Positions 43,970 to 55,000 of a stretch of 64,000 bases of DNA are shown here, in pieces. The position numbers and the translations under genes are program-made. The notes under the pieces were generated by a model, which saw only the letters and a program-made list of their open reading frames with translations, ran no database searches and was not told where the DNA came from. The DNA is from Hydrogenophaga crocea (lineage in GTDB: Bacteria > Pseudomonadota > Gammaproteobacteria > Burkholderiales > Burkholderiaceae_C), in assembly GCF_011388215.1 (NCBI RefSeq), contig NZ_CP049989.1, positions 62,001-126,000 on the forward strand, written 5' to 3'. How positions within the stretch are numbered: position 1 is the first letter of the stretch; every line of letters starts with the position of its first letter.

Positions 43970-44757
43970 CCACGACCCCGCTGCCCTTCGTTCGACTCAA
44001 CGCCAGTGACCTCGAGCATTTGCTCATCACCATCGAGCGCTCGCTCGAGGTGCAGACGCACGCGCAGTTCTACCTCTGGGCCCAGGGCGCTCTGCAGGGC
44101 TTCATTCCCCATGAGGCCATGTGGTGCGCCTGGGGCAATGTGGACACGATCCAGCTGCGCGTGCAGATGTTCGCGCGCGGCGTGATCGCGCCGCGCGTGG
44201 AACAGCAGATGACCGATCCCACCGACGGCATCCTGCCGCGCCTGGTCGACGACTGGTTGCGCGGCGGCCGCGCACCGCGCCTCATCAGCAGCGCCGGCGG
44301 CGACCAGATGGGCCGGCGCCAGCTGATCGGCGACCTCAAGCGCTGCGGCTTCGAGCATGCGGCCGTGCACGGCGTGCGCGAGGTGCAGGGCGACTACGGC
44401 AGCTTCTTCGTCTTCGCGGGGCTCGACCGCGTGCCCGACCACCGCACCGCCTACATGCTGGAACTGCTCATGCCGCACCTGCACCTGGCGCTGCACCGCA
44501 TGCGCCAGCGCGAGACCCACGAGGCCTGCGCCGAGGTCGCGCCTGTGACCATCCTGTCCAAGCGCGAAATCCAGGTGCTGCACTGGGTGCGCAACGGCAA
44601 GACCAACACGGAGATCGGCCAGATCCTGGGCATCAGCCCGCCCACGGTGAAAAACCACGTGCAGAAGATCATGCGCAAGCTCAACGTGAACAACCGCGCC
44701 CAGGCCGTGGGCAAGAGCGCCACGCTGCGCCTCGTGACGCACGCCGACCTCGGCTGA
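43966..44757 (+). CDS. epsA: XrtB/PEP-CTERM-associated LuxR-type regulator EpsA
   Basis: 263 residues. The N-terminal domain (LEHLLITIERSLEVQTHAQF, LQGFIPHEAMWCAWGNVD) is a sensing domain of unknown ligand. The C-terminal LuxR-type helix-turn-helix contains LSKREIQVLHWVRNGKTNTE, ILGISPPTVKNHVQKIMRKL and NVNNRAQAV. EpsA regulators accompany XrtB loci and probably control EPS and PEP-CTERM genes. Here it ends the type II secretion-like operon through an ATGA junction, tying the secretion genes to the exosortase system. Confidence 0.9.
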   Translation: MTTTPLPFVRLNASDLEHLLITIERSLEVQTHAQFYLWAQGALQGFIPHEAMWCAWGNVDTIQLRVQMFARGVIAPRVEQQMTDPTDGILPRLVDDWLRGGRAPRLISSAGGDQMGRRQLIGDLKRCGFEHAAVHGVREVQGDYGSFFVFAGLDRVPDHRTAYMLELLMPHLHLALHRMRQRETHEACAEVAPVTILSKREIQVLHWVRNGKTNTEIGQILGISPPTVKNHVQKIMRKLNVNNRAQAVGKSATLRLVTHADLG

Positions 44758-44836
44758 GCAGGCCTTCGCCCGGCGGTGGGCCGGACGGGTCCGATGGTCA
44801 AAAACGTGACGCAATTCACCCTCTGAACGGACTATC

Positions 44837-44861
44837 GGCCGCCGGGAACACGGCGGCGGCC
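44837..44861 (+). terminator. GC-rich hairpin downstream of epsA
   Basis: GGCCGCCG (44837-44844) pairs with CGGCGGCC (44854-44861) around a 9-base loop, 80 bases after epsA. No T-run follows, so it is a doubtful terminator and could instead be a leader structure of the next gene. The rest of 44758-44976 shows no gene. Confidence 0.3.
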
Positions 44862-44976
44862 CCGCAAAGTTCGGTTTCTACAGTCCATCTCGTTCAACGA
44901 AGAAGCCATGGCGGTTTTGGAGTTGGCAGACGAAAGAAGTTCCTTCAACTTTTTCCTTCTCAGGACTGGACCCGAC

Positions 44977-45831
44977 ATGAAACTCAAACTCATCGCAGCC
45001 GCCGCTGCCTTCGCCGCTGCCGGCGCTGCGCACGCGGCCATCGCCCTGCCCACGGCCACCGGCAACAGCGACCTGGTCGCCAGCTTCTACAGCGTGGCCA
45101 GCAACTCGTCCGTCTATTTCGACCTCGGCGTGTCGATGTCCGACTTCGCCGCGGCCACGGGCGGCGCCTCGGGCACCGGCATCAAGCTGGTGTGGGACCT
45201 CGACGCCGGCACCTTCCAGGACCTGAGCGCCGCTGCCACCGGCCTCGCGACCCAGGCCATCAACTACGGCAGCGTGTTCACCAGCTTCCTCGGCGAGGTC
45301 TCGCTGGGCGACGTGAAATTCGACGTCAAGGCCGGTGACCGCCAGTACTCGGGCCTGCAGCCCGCGGCCGGCGCCGTGAGCCTGCTGACCACCAGCGCCG
45401 CGCCCACCGTGAGCTCGACCAACTCGAACCTGCTCACCGCGCTGACCAACCTGAACACCGCGTTCGGCTTCATGAACGGCGACACCACGAGCTCGACCCA
45501 CAGCGACGCCGCCGGTGCCAACAAGTTCGACGAAGGCGACAACGCCCAGCAACTGGCCTACCTGAACGCCCAGGGCGAAAACATCAAGGTGCTGCCGTTC
45601 CAGACCGCCGGCTCCATCGCCAACCCGCTCAACATGTTCCTGGTGAGCTACACCACCGGCATCAACCCCGCGGCCGTGACGACCTACGCCGGCCAGTGGA
45701 GCTTCGACTCGGTGACCAACCAGCTGATCTACGCGACCGCGCCCGTGCCCGAGCCCGAGGCCTTCGCGATGCTGCTGGCCGGTCTGGGCCTGATGGGCGC
45801 GATCGCCCGCCGCCGCCGCACGCAGGCCTGA
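44977..45831 (+). CDS. PEP-CTERM sorting-domain protein, 284 aa
   Basis: A signal peptide (LKLIAAAAAFAAAGAAHAA) and a C-terminal exosortase signal (VPEPEAFAMLLAGLGLMG, then AIARRRRTQA) frame a Ser/Thr/Asn-rich beta domain with SNSSVYFDLGVSMSDFAAAT and QWSFDSVTNQLIYAT. Function is unknown. ATG 44977 is preferred to 44908, because only the former starts with the signal peptide. It is the nearest PEP-CTERM gene to epsA and starts 219 bases after it, so EpsA control is plausible. Confidence 0.85.
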   Translation: MKLKLIAAAAAFAAAGAAHAAIALPTATGNSDLVASFYSVASNSSVYFDLGVSMSDFAAATGGASGTGIKLVWDLDAGTFQDLSAAATGLATQAINYGSVFTSFLGEVSLGDVKFDVKAGDRQYSGLQPAAGAVSLLTTSAAPTVSSTNSNLLTALTNLNTAFGFMNGDTTSSTHSDAAGANKFDEGDNAQQLAYLNAQGENIKVLPFQTAGSIANPLNMFLVSYTTGINPAAVTTYAGQWSFDSVTNQLIYATAPVPEPEAFAMLLAGLGLMGAIARRRRTQA

Positions 45832-45873
45832 GCGCCTGACACCCCATCCCCGTCTTTCATCCAAAGGTTTCTC

Positions 45874-47325
45874 ATGAAGCTCAAGCACATCGCCGCGATC
45901 GCCAGCCTGGCGGCCGCCGCTCCCGCCTTTGCCGCCACCGGCTCGCTGCAGGCGCTCTACAACGTCACCGCCGCGCGCACCGTGTACATCTCGGGCGCCT
46001 CGGCCCTCACCGGCTCGCTGGCCAGCGCCGTGGGCGCGCTCTGCCAGGGCGGCGTCGCCAACGTGCGCACGCTCAGCGTGGGCGGCAGCACCAGCGACGG
46101 CCGCGTGTTCGTCTGCACCACCTCGTCGGCCGGCCCGGCCGCGGGCGTGTTCAACGCGCCCTTCGCCGTGGTCAAGCGCGACACCAACGGCTCCTTCGAC
46201 GGCGTCGGTCCGGTGATCAAGGGCAGCGCCCTGACCACCTGGGCCAACGTGGGCAACTGCGACGACGTGGCCCTGAACTGCGCGCGTGACACCACCACCG
46301 CCATCGTGCCCAACGGCGGTCTGTCCGACGTCGAAACCGCCATCTGGCGCGGCCTGAGCAACACCGGCGCGCTGAGCCAGCCGGTGCCCGTGCCCACCGG
46401 CATCACGCTCGAAACCGGCTTTGCCGGCCAGGGCTTCGGCATCATGGTCAGCGAAGAGCTCTACAAGGCCATGCAGACGCAGCAGAAGGCCGCCGGCCGC
46501 CTGCCCTCGACCTGCACCGTGGGCGACTTCACGGCCGGCGCGTGCCAGCCCAGCATCTCCAAGGCCGAGTACACCGCCGTGGTGCGTGGTGACGCCTTCA
46601 ACTACGCCTTCAATGCCGCGCTCACGGGCACGAACGACCCGATCAACCTGTGCCGCCGCGTCGAGACCTCGGGCACCCAGGCCGCGTCGAACGCCTACTT
46701 CCTGAACAACCCCTGCGGCAACGGCAATCCCACGTTCGGCGCCATTCCGCCCAAGGCCGTGGACTTCAGCGGCGGCACCGCCGTGAGCTGGACCAACGGC
46801 GTGGCCGGCGCGACCGTGTCGGGCAACTACGACGACTTCGGCGGCCAGTTCGGCCTGTTCGAAGGCTCGGGCACCGGCGATGCGCGCAACTGCGTGATCC
46901 GTCGCAACAGCGGCAACAACCCCAACAACGTGGCCGACAGCCTGGGCAAGTACGCCATCGGCTTCATCTCGCTGGAGAACGCCCCGGCCGCCGGCTGGAA
47001 GCTGATCAAGCTCGACGGCGTGTCGCCCAACGCCTACGAGTCCACCGCCGCCGGCGGCTGGACCGTGGACAACGACCAGCGCCGCACCGTGGTGCAGGGC
47101 CGCTACGACCTGGCGCCCGAGTTCGAACTGCTGTACCCCACGAACAGCCCGTTCGCCGGCTTCTTCAGCGCCCTGAAGACCGCCTTCTCCACGCCTTCGG
47201 TGCTGAACACGCGCGGCATCTTCATCTCGCCGGCCGGCGCCAACACCTACACGGCCTTCCCCACGCAAGTGGCCAAGGGCACGCGCGCCGGCAACTTTTG
47301 CGCGCCGCAGAGCCTGACCGAGTAA
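45874..47325 (+). CDS. Large secreted protein of unknown function
   Basis: 483 residues with a signal peptide (LKHIAAIASLAAAAPAFA). The mature part opens VYISGASALTGSLASAVG, loosely like the ligand loop of periplasmic phosphate-binding proteins (compare ITGAGATFP in the PstS gene here), and contains several Cys pairs (ALCQGG, GNCDDVALNC, STCTVGDFTAGAC). No PEP-CTERM tail is present. It follows the PEP-CTERM gene by 42 bases with an AAAGG ribosome site, and a terminator follows it. A binding-protein-like fold is a tentative reading. Confidence 0.6.
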   Translation: MKLKHIAAIASLAAAAPAFAATGSLQALYNVTAARTVYISGASALTGSLASAVGALCQGGVANVRTLSVGGSTSDGRVFVCTTSSAGPAAGVFNAPFAVVKRDTNGSFDGVGPVIKGSALTTWANVGNCDDVALNCARDTTTAIVPNGGLSDVETAIWRGLSNTGALSQPVPVPTGITLETGFAGQGFGIMVSEELYKAMQTQQKAAGRLPSTCTVGDFTAGACQPSISKAEYTAVVRGDAFNYAFNAALTGTNDPINLCRRVETSGTQAASNAYFLNNPCGNGNPTFGAIPPKAVDFSGGTAVSWTNGVAGATVSGNYDDFGGQFGLFEGSGTGDARNCVIRRNSGNNPNNVADSLGKYAIGFISLENAPAAGWKLIKLDGVSPNAYESTAAGGWTVDNDQRRTVVQGRYDLAPEFELLYPTNSPFAGFFSALKTAFSTPSVLNTRGIFISPAGANTYTAFPTQVAKGTRAGNFCAPQSLTE

Positions 47326-47385
47326 GCCTCGGTTGAACAGGCCGTCCGGGCCCCCGCGGGCCCGGATCGGGCCGGACCATCCTCC

Positions 47386-47421
47386 AACCATCTGCCGGCA
47401 ACGGCAGATGGTGTTTGTCTT
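47386..47421 (+). terminator. Rho-independent terminator before tpsB
   Basis: CCATCTGCC (47388-47396) pairs perfectly with GGCAGATGG (47403-47411) around a 6-base loop, and TGTTTGTCTT follows. It separates the upstream pair of secreted proteins from the two-partner secretion genes. Confidence 0.85.
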
Positions 47422-47439
47422 CCTGGGCTGGGGTTTCTG

Positions 47440-49014
47440 ATGCCTGCTGTTTTTCCGCGCGCCTGGCGGCGCGCCACCGGTGGCCTGCTGCTGGCGCTGT
47501 GCGCGTCGGTGCAGGCGCAGGACGCGCGCTTCGACGTCTTCGAGTACCGCGTCGAAGGCACGAGCCTGCTGCCGGCCATCACCATCGAACGCGCGGTGTA
47601 CGCGCACATGGGCGAGAGCAAGACGCTGGCCGACGTGGAGAAGGCGCGCGAAGCGCTCGAGAAGGCCTACCACGGCGCTGGCTACCTCACGGTGCTGGTG
47701 AGCATTCCGCAGCAGCGCGTGGACGGCGGTGTGGTGCGCCTGCAGGTCACCGAAGCGCCGGTGGACCGGCTGCGCGTGACCGATGCGCGCTTCTACAGCC
47801 CCGAAGACATCAAGGCCGCCGCGCCCTCGATGCAGGAGGGGCAGGTGCCCAACTTCCAGGACGTGCAGGCCGAGCTCACGGCCCTCAACCGCAGCCCCGA
47901 CCGCCGCGTGACCCCGGTGCTGCGCCCCGGCAAGACGCCGGGCACGGTGGAAGTGGACCTGAAGGTGCAGGACCGCTTCCCCTTCCACGGCAGCGTGGAG
48001 CTCAACGACCGCTACAGCCCCGACACCACGCGCACGCGCGCCAGCGCCAACCTGCGTTGGGACAACCTCTGGGGCCGCCAGCACAGCATCGGCCTCACGG
48101 TGCAGACCGCGCCCGAGAAGCCCAGCGAGAGCCGGGTGTTCTCGCTCAACTACACGCTGCCCCTGCAAAGCGGCGGCTTTCTCGCGCTCTACGGCATCCG
48201 CTCCGACTCCGACGTGTCGGCCGTGGGCGCGCTCAACGTGGTGGGCCGCGGCGATATCTTCGGCCTGCGCTACATCCGCCCGCTGCCGGGCAGCGACGGT
48301 TTCTTCCACAACGCCAGCTTCGGCATCGACCACAAGGACTTCGACCAGTCGGTCAACCTGATCGGCAGCGGCGGCTTCAACACGCCCATCGCCTACACGC
48401 CCTTGAGCATCGGCTGGGACGGCACCTGGCTCACCGCGCAGCGTACCACGCGCGCGGGCCTGTCGTTCAACTTCCACACCAGCGGCCTCGGTGCAAGCGA
48501 ACAGGAGTTCGCCGACAAGCGCTTCATGGGTCGGCCTTCGTACATGTACCTGCGCGGCCATGCCTCGCAGGAACGCACGCTGGCCGGCGATTGGGGCATC
48601 GACTGGCGCGCGAGCGGCCAGTGGGCCGACCAGGCGCTGATCTCCAACGAGCAGTTCGCCATCGGCGGCCTGGACACGGTGCGCGGCTACTACGAGTCGG
48701 CCGCGCTGGGCGAGCTCGGCCTGGCGCTGAGCGTGGAGGGCCGCAGCCCCAACCTGGCCAAGCGCTGGCCTTCGCTGGCCGACACCTTCAGCGAACTGCG
48801 CGCGCTGGCCTTCGTGGACGCGGGCCACGTGCGCGTGATCGACCCCATCACCGAAACCCGCAAGTACACGCTGGCCAGCCTGGGCCTGGGCCTTCGCGCG
48901 CGCGGGCCGAACGGCCTGCAGGCGGCCCTGTGGTGGGCCTACCCGCTCAAGGCCCTGGGCAGCACCGCGCGCGGCGAGCAGCGCCTGCACTTCAGCCTCG
49001 CCTACGAGTGGTGA
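47440..49014 (+). CDS. TpsB outer-membrane transporter (ShlB/FhaC/HecB family)
   Basis: 524 residues. After a signal peptide ending ASVQAQ come a POTRA domain (FEYRVEGTSLLPAITIERAV) and a second one (FYSPEDIKAAAPSMQEGQVP). The C-terminal 16-strand barrel has the Omp85 signature VRGYYESAALGELG and ends in LHFSLAYEW with an aromatic last residue. TpsB proteins carry a TpsA exoprotein across the outer membrane without ATP. The TpsA gene follows 61 bases later. Confidence 0.92.
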   Translation: MPAVFPRAWRRATGGLLLALCASVQAQDARFDVFEYRVEGTSLLPAITIERAVYAHMGESKTLADVEKAREALEKAYHGAGYLTVLVSIPQQRVDGGVVRLQVTEAPVDRLRVTDARFYSPEDIKAAAPSMQEGQVPNFQDVQAELTALNRSPDRRVTPVLRPGKTPGTVEVDLKVQDRFPFHGSVELNDRYSPDTTRTRASANLRWDNLWGRQHSIGLTVQTAPEKPSESRVFSLNYTLPLQSGGFLALYGIRSDSDVSAVGALNVVGRGDIFGLRYIRPLPGSDGFFHNASFGIDHKDFDQSVNLIGSGGFNTPIAYTPLSIGWDGTWLTAQRTTRAGLSFNFHTSGLGASEQEFADKRFMGRPSYMYLRGHASQERTLAGDWGIDWRASGQWADQALISNEQFAIGGLDTVRGYYESAALGELGLALSVEGRSPNLAKRWPSLADTFSELRALAFVDAGHVRVIDPITETRKYTLASLGLGLRARGPNGLQAALWWAYPLKALGSTARGEQRLHFSLAYEW

Positions 49015-49075
49015 GGCCGCGCCTCGCCGCCGCACCCCCAACCTTGCTGATCACCGCCCCGAGGAGAACCCCGCC

Positions 49076-52000
49076 ATGAACCGCCAACGCCACCGCATCG
49101 TCTTCAGCCGCCACCTCGGCGCCCTCGTGGCCGTGGCCGAATGCGCGCGCGCCCAGGGCAAGGCCGCCAGCGGTGCACGCGCCGCGGGCGCGGCGCTCGC
49201 GGGCGCGCTGCTGCTCACGGCCACCGCGCACGCGCAGAACCTGCCCGTGCCCAGCGCGGGCGTGGGCATGCCCTCGTTCGTGACCTCGGGGCAGGCGGCC
49301 TACCAGACGCTGGGCAACCAGGCCTTCGTGAACCAGGTGGGCAACAAGGCGATCCTGAACTGGCAGAGCTTCAACGTGGGCGCGGGCCACAGCGTGCAGT
49401 TCCGCCAGGTGCAGGACCTCGCGGGCAACCAGCTGGTGCCGGGCGCGAGCTTCACCACGCTCAACCGCATCTGGGACATCAACCCCAGCGTGATCGCGGG
49501 CAGCATCGGCCAGGCCCCGGGGCAAAAGGCCAACGTGATCATGGTCAACACCAACGGCATCGCCTTCATGGGCGGCTCGCAGGTCAACCTCAACAGCTTC
49601 ACGGCGAGCTCGCTCAACATCGCCGACCGCTTCATCACCGAGTCCTTCGTGCCCGGCGACGGCGTGGCCCAGTTCCAGGGCGACACCGGTTTCATCAAGG
49701 TCTTCGAAGGCGCGCAGATCAGCGCCGGCAACTTCGGCCGCGTGATGCTGCTGGCTCCCACGGTGGTCAACCGCGGCGAGGTCAAGGCGCCCGATGGCCA
49801 GGTGATCGCCGCGGCCGCGAGCAAGGTCTACCTGAGCAGCGCGGGCGCCGACAGCAACGTGCGCGGCCTGTTGGTGGAGATCGACACGCCCGCGGCCGCC
49901 ACCGGCCTGGACGTGGCCAACACCAGCGTGCGCGACGGCGTGCTCGACGGCCGCGCGGTGGCGCTCACCAACGCCGCCGAGGACAAGCTGGGCGCGGTGA
50001 CCAACCGCGGCACCCTGGCCTCGGACCGCGGCAACGTGACCATGATCGGCCTGTCGGTGAACCAGTCGGGCATCGCGCGGGCCTCGACCTCGGTGGTGGC
50101 CAACGGCTCGGTGTACCTGGTGGCGGCCGATCGCGCCATCGACGCGAACGGCCAGCGCCTGGCCAACGGCGCGCAACGCGGCGGCCGCGTGGTGCTCGGC
50201 GCGGACAGCCGCACCGAGGTCACCATCGACGAACAGACCACGATCGACGCCGCGACCGGGCAGCCCAAGCCGCTCACCTCCACCGACAACCCGCAGCTCG
50301 GCGGCAGCGGCCTCGACCGCCCCTCGGTGGTGGCGGTGACGGGGCACGACGTGCGCATGGAAGGCGGGGCCGCCATCACCGCGCGCGCCGGCCGCGTCGC
50401 GCTGACCGCGCTCGACGCGCCCGGCGCCGCGAGCCAGCTCGTCGAGGGTGGCGTGCCCGCCTCGTCATCGGCCAGCCTGCACATCGCCGACGGCGCGCGC
50501 ATCGACGTCTCGGGCCTGGACGACGTGCAGGTTTCGGTGGCGCGCAACAGCGTGGCCGTCGAACTGCGCGGCGACGAGCTCAAGGACTCGCCCATCAACC
50601 GCAACGGCCCGCTGCGCGGGCGCACCGCCTACGTGGACGTGACGCGCGCGCTCGCCAACGCCGAGGCCGGCCTGCCCACGCTGATCGCCGAAGACAGCCT
50701 GGCCGCCTACGCCGCGCGCCTGGAGCGCACGGTCTCGGAGCGTTCGACCCAGGGCGGCCAGATCGAGCTCTTCAGCCAGGGCCAGGCGGTCGTGAAGAGC
50801 GGCGCCACGCTCGACGTCTCGGGCGGCAAGGTCACCTACACGCCGGGCGTGGTGAAGACCTCGCTGCTCGTGAAGGACGGCAAGCTCACCGATCTCGCCG
50901 ACGCGCGCGCCGACGTGGCCTACAGCGGCATCGCCAACCAGTACGTGGTGGACCACGGGCGCTGGAACGTCAAGGAGACCATCGAGCTGCCCAGCACCTG
51001 GCAGTACAACGCGGGCTATGTGGAAGGCAAAGCCGCGGGCGGGGTGCAGGTCTTCGGCATGAAGGCCACGGTGATGCAGGGCCAGGTGCAGGGCCGTACC
51101 ACCGCGGGCAGCCTGCAGCAGCGCGCGGGCACGCTGCCGCGGGGCGCCACGCTCACGCTGGGCTACGACGACCTCAGCGCCGCGCGCAACGCGGTGAGCA
51201 CGCTGGCCTTGCCCACGCGCGACTTCAAGATCAACCAGCAGGTCGTGATCGGGCAGGGCCTGGCGCGCCTGCCCGACGGTTACCAGGTGGGCGACGCCCT
51301 GCCCGACGAGCAGGCGCGCCAGCTCAACCTGGACAGCGGCCTGGTCGGCGAAGGCAAGGTGGCCAACCTGCGCGTGCTGTCCAACCAGGCGGTGGTGGTG
51401 CGCGATGCGCTGCGCACGCCGCAGGGCGGTTCGGTGTCGCTCACCGGGGCCTCGGTCGACGTGCAGGCCGGCATCACGGCGCGCGGCGGTTCGGTGAACC
51501 TGCTCGCGCGCAACACGGCGGGCACCATGCCGGTGTCGGCCTCGGGCGCGGTGCCCGACCCGGTGCTGCGCCTGGCCGACGGGGTGCGCATCCGGACCGA
51601 GGGCGTGTTCACCAACGCGCGCGCCAGCGCGCCGGGCGACCGGCAGGCCACGGTCGCGCTCGACGGCGGCAGCATCCAGCTGCGCGCGGAAAGCCAGGCC
51701 AACGGCACGGTGCAGGCCTCGCGCGGCCAGGTGCTGCTGGGGCAGGGCGTGCGGCTGGACGCGAGCGCGGGCGCCGCGCTCGCGGCCGACGGCAGCGTGC
51801 AGCAGGGCGCGGCCGGCGCCGTGACGATCGCGGGCCACACGGTGCAGGGCTTCACGGGCGACACCGCGCAGGCCTACGGGGCCGACCGCGGCGGCTCGCT
51901 CACGCTGGGCAGCCAGCGCATCCAGGTGGGCGGCGCGGCAGCGGCCACCGCCGGCACGCTCAACCTCGACCCGGCGTTGCTGTCGCGCGGCGGCTTCGGC

Positions 52001-55000
52001 ACGGTCCAGCTCAACGGCATCGAGCGCGTCGAGGTGGCGGCCGACACCACCGTGGCGCCGCGCCTGCAGAACCGCGTGCTCGACGCCAACGCCCCGGCGC
52101 GCGCGAGCGGCACGGCCATGGCCGAGGTGTCGTCGGTGGTCACGCGCAGCGACGAGCAGCGCCGCGCGGTGAACCTGGGTCTCTCGGCGGGGCAGAGCGA
52201 ACTCGGCGTGGGCACGGTGGTGGTCAACGCGGGTGCGCGCATCGAGGCCGATCCGGGCGCCACCGTCACGCTGTCGGCGCGCGACGCCATCGTCATCGAC
52301 GGCACCGTGCGCGCGCAGGGCGGGCGCATCAGCGCCACGCTCGACCGCAGCACGGGCCAGGCCAACACGCCGGGCAACGTGAACCCGATCTTCCTCGGTG
52401 CCCGGGCCGTGCTCGACGCGTCGGGCACCTTCGTGGGCTACACCGATGCGAGCGGCGCGCGGCAGGCGCGCCGCTTCGACGGCGGCACGGTGGAGCTGCT
52501 CGCCAGGTCGGGCTACGTGGTCACGCAGCAGGGCGCCACGATCGACGTCTCGGGCGCTGCGCCGCAGACCCTGGACCTGCCCAACGAGGCCGGCGGCGTG
52601 GGGCGCACGCTGGGCACCGACGGCGGCACGGTGCGCATCCGCGCCGAAGAGGGCGCGCTGCTCGACGGGCGCCTGCTCGCGCAGGGCGGCACGGCGAGCG
52701 ATCGGGCCGGCACCTTCGAATTCACGCTCAGCCAGTACGTGCAGCAGCCCGCCGGTTCGCCGCCGCAGCCGCCCATCACGCTGCGTCTGGACAACAGCGT
52801 GGCGCCGCAGACCGCGGGCCTCACGCCGGCCTCGGCCATTCCCAATGCGTCGGGCACGCGCGCCACGCTGAGCGCGCAGGCGCTGGAGCAGGCGGGCTTC
52901 GACCGCATCCGCCTGAGCAGCCGCGACGGCATCGCGCTGGGCGACGGCCTGGCGCTGGGCGAAGGCCGCGCGCGGCCGCTGCGCGAGCTCACGCTCGACG
53001 CGGCCCGCATCCGCACCGACAACGGCAGCGCGCGGGTTCAGGCCGAGACGGTGCGCCTGGGCAACTTCGACACCGGCCGCGTGGCCGCCAGCGGCAACGC
53101 GCAGACCGCGGGTTCGCTGCAGGTGCAGGCCGGGCAGATCGAGGTGGCGGGCAAGCTGCAGTTCGAGGGCATGGGCGCGGCGCGGCTCGAGGCCCGCGAC
53201 AGCCTCACGCTGTCGGGGCTGAGCAATGGCAGCACGCGCCCCACGGGCGCGCTCACGAGCTCGGGCGATCTCACGCTGAGCGCCGCCACCGTGTCGCCCT
53301 CGACCTTCAGCGACTTCACGGTGCAGGCCGACGGGCGCCGCCTGCGCATCGAATCCCCGGGCGCGGCGCCCGCGCAGCCGCTGTCGGCGCAGGGCCGGCT
53401 CACGCTCAAGGCCGCCGACATCACCCAGGCCGGCGTGCTGTGGGCGCCGCTGGGCAGCATCGACCTGCAGGCCACGGGCGCGCTGTCCTTCGAGCCCGGC
53501 AGCCTGACCTCGGTGGCGGCCACGCCGGGCAGCGTGCTGCCCTTCGGCAAATTGGTCAACGGCCGCGACTGGGTGTACGACGTGGACAGCACACGCGTGC
53601 CCGCGGGCCAGATCCCGGTGGCCGGCCTCGAAGGCAAGGCCGTGCGCGCCAGCGGCGGCACGGTCAAGCTCAAGCAGGGCGCGCGCATCGACCTCTCGGG
53701 CGGCGGCGACCTGCAGGCCTACGAGGTCACCGTGGGGCCGGGCGGTTCGAGCGACGTGCTCGCGGCCGCGGGCACCTACGCCATCCTGCCCGGCTACCGG
53801 GGCGGCACCGCGCCGGTCGACGCGCAGGAGGCCCGCGGCTTCGACCGCGCGGTGGGCGATGCGGTCTACCTCTCGGGCGTGCCGGGCCTGGCCGACGGTG
53901 TCTACACGCTGCTGCCGGGCCACTATGCCCTGCTGCCCGGCGCCTACGCGGTGCGGCTGGACAGCCGCGCCGGCGCGGTGCTGCCGGGCCAGGCCTACAC
54001 GCGCGAGGACGGCATCCGTGTGGCCGCGGGCTACTTCACCGACACGCGCGCCAACGCCACGCGGTCGTCGCAGTGGCAGGGCATCCAGGTGCTCAGCGGC
54101 GATCAGGTGCGCGAGCGCGCCGAATTCACCGTGGCGCGCGCCTCGTCGTTCTTTGCGGGCGGCAGCCGTCCGCAGGACGCGGGCCTGCTGTCGGTGCAGG
54201 CCACGCAGGCCGGGGCCGGCGCGATCGCGCTGGGCGCGCAGGTCTCGGGCCGCGCGGGCGGCGACGGGCGCGGCCTGGCGCTGGACCTCGCCGCGCCCGA
54301 CCTGGCCATCGTGGGCGGCGGCGCCACGGCCCCGGCGGGCGCCACGGTGATCGACACCGCGCAGATCGCGGCCATGGGCGCGGACAGCATCCTCATCGGC
54401 GGCGTGCGCAGCACCGCGAGCGCCAACGGCCAGGCGGTGACCACGGTGCGCACCCAGGCCAACCGGGTCACGCTGGCCAACGACGCCGGCCACGCGCTGA
54501 GCGCCGACGAAGTGATGCTCAGCGCGCGTGACCGTATCGAGCTGCAGGACGGCAGCGTGGTCGAAGGCCAGGGCGCGCAGCGCGCGCGCGAGGCGGTGCA
54601 GGTCGACGGCAACGGCGCCTTCGTGCGCGCCGCGTCCTTCGACGCCGGCTTCGAGCGCACCGGCAGCCCCGACGGCAGCACCGGTGTGCTGAGCGCGGCC
54701 AGCGGCGCCACGGTGCGCGCGTCCAGCGCCATCGTGCTCGATGCGACGCGCGACAACGCCTTCGGCGGCCAGCTGCGTTTCGAAAGCGGCGGCCAGCGCA
54801 CCAAGGGCCACTTCGCCCAGGGCGCTTCGCGCTTCAACTTCGGCGCGGTGCCGGCCGGCACCAGCGGCATCACCTACTCGCAAAGCGCGCTCGACGACTT
54901 CGCGGACCTGGCCTCGCTCACCCTCACGAGCTACAGCAGCTTCGACTTCCACGGCGGCGTCACCGTGGGCCAGGCCGATGCCCAGGGCCGCGCCACGCTG

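Noticed and set aside
44908..44976. Longer start for the PEP-CTERM gene at 44977
   Set aside because: The added residues are polar and would put the signal peptide 23 residues inside the protein.
44758..44976. Riboswitch or sigma-54 promoter before the PEP-CTERM gene
   Set aside because: Only a short GC-rich hairpin is present; no GG/GC pair at the -24/-12 spacing and no known aptamer pattern was seen.
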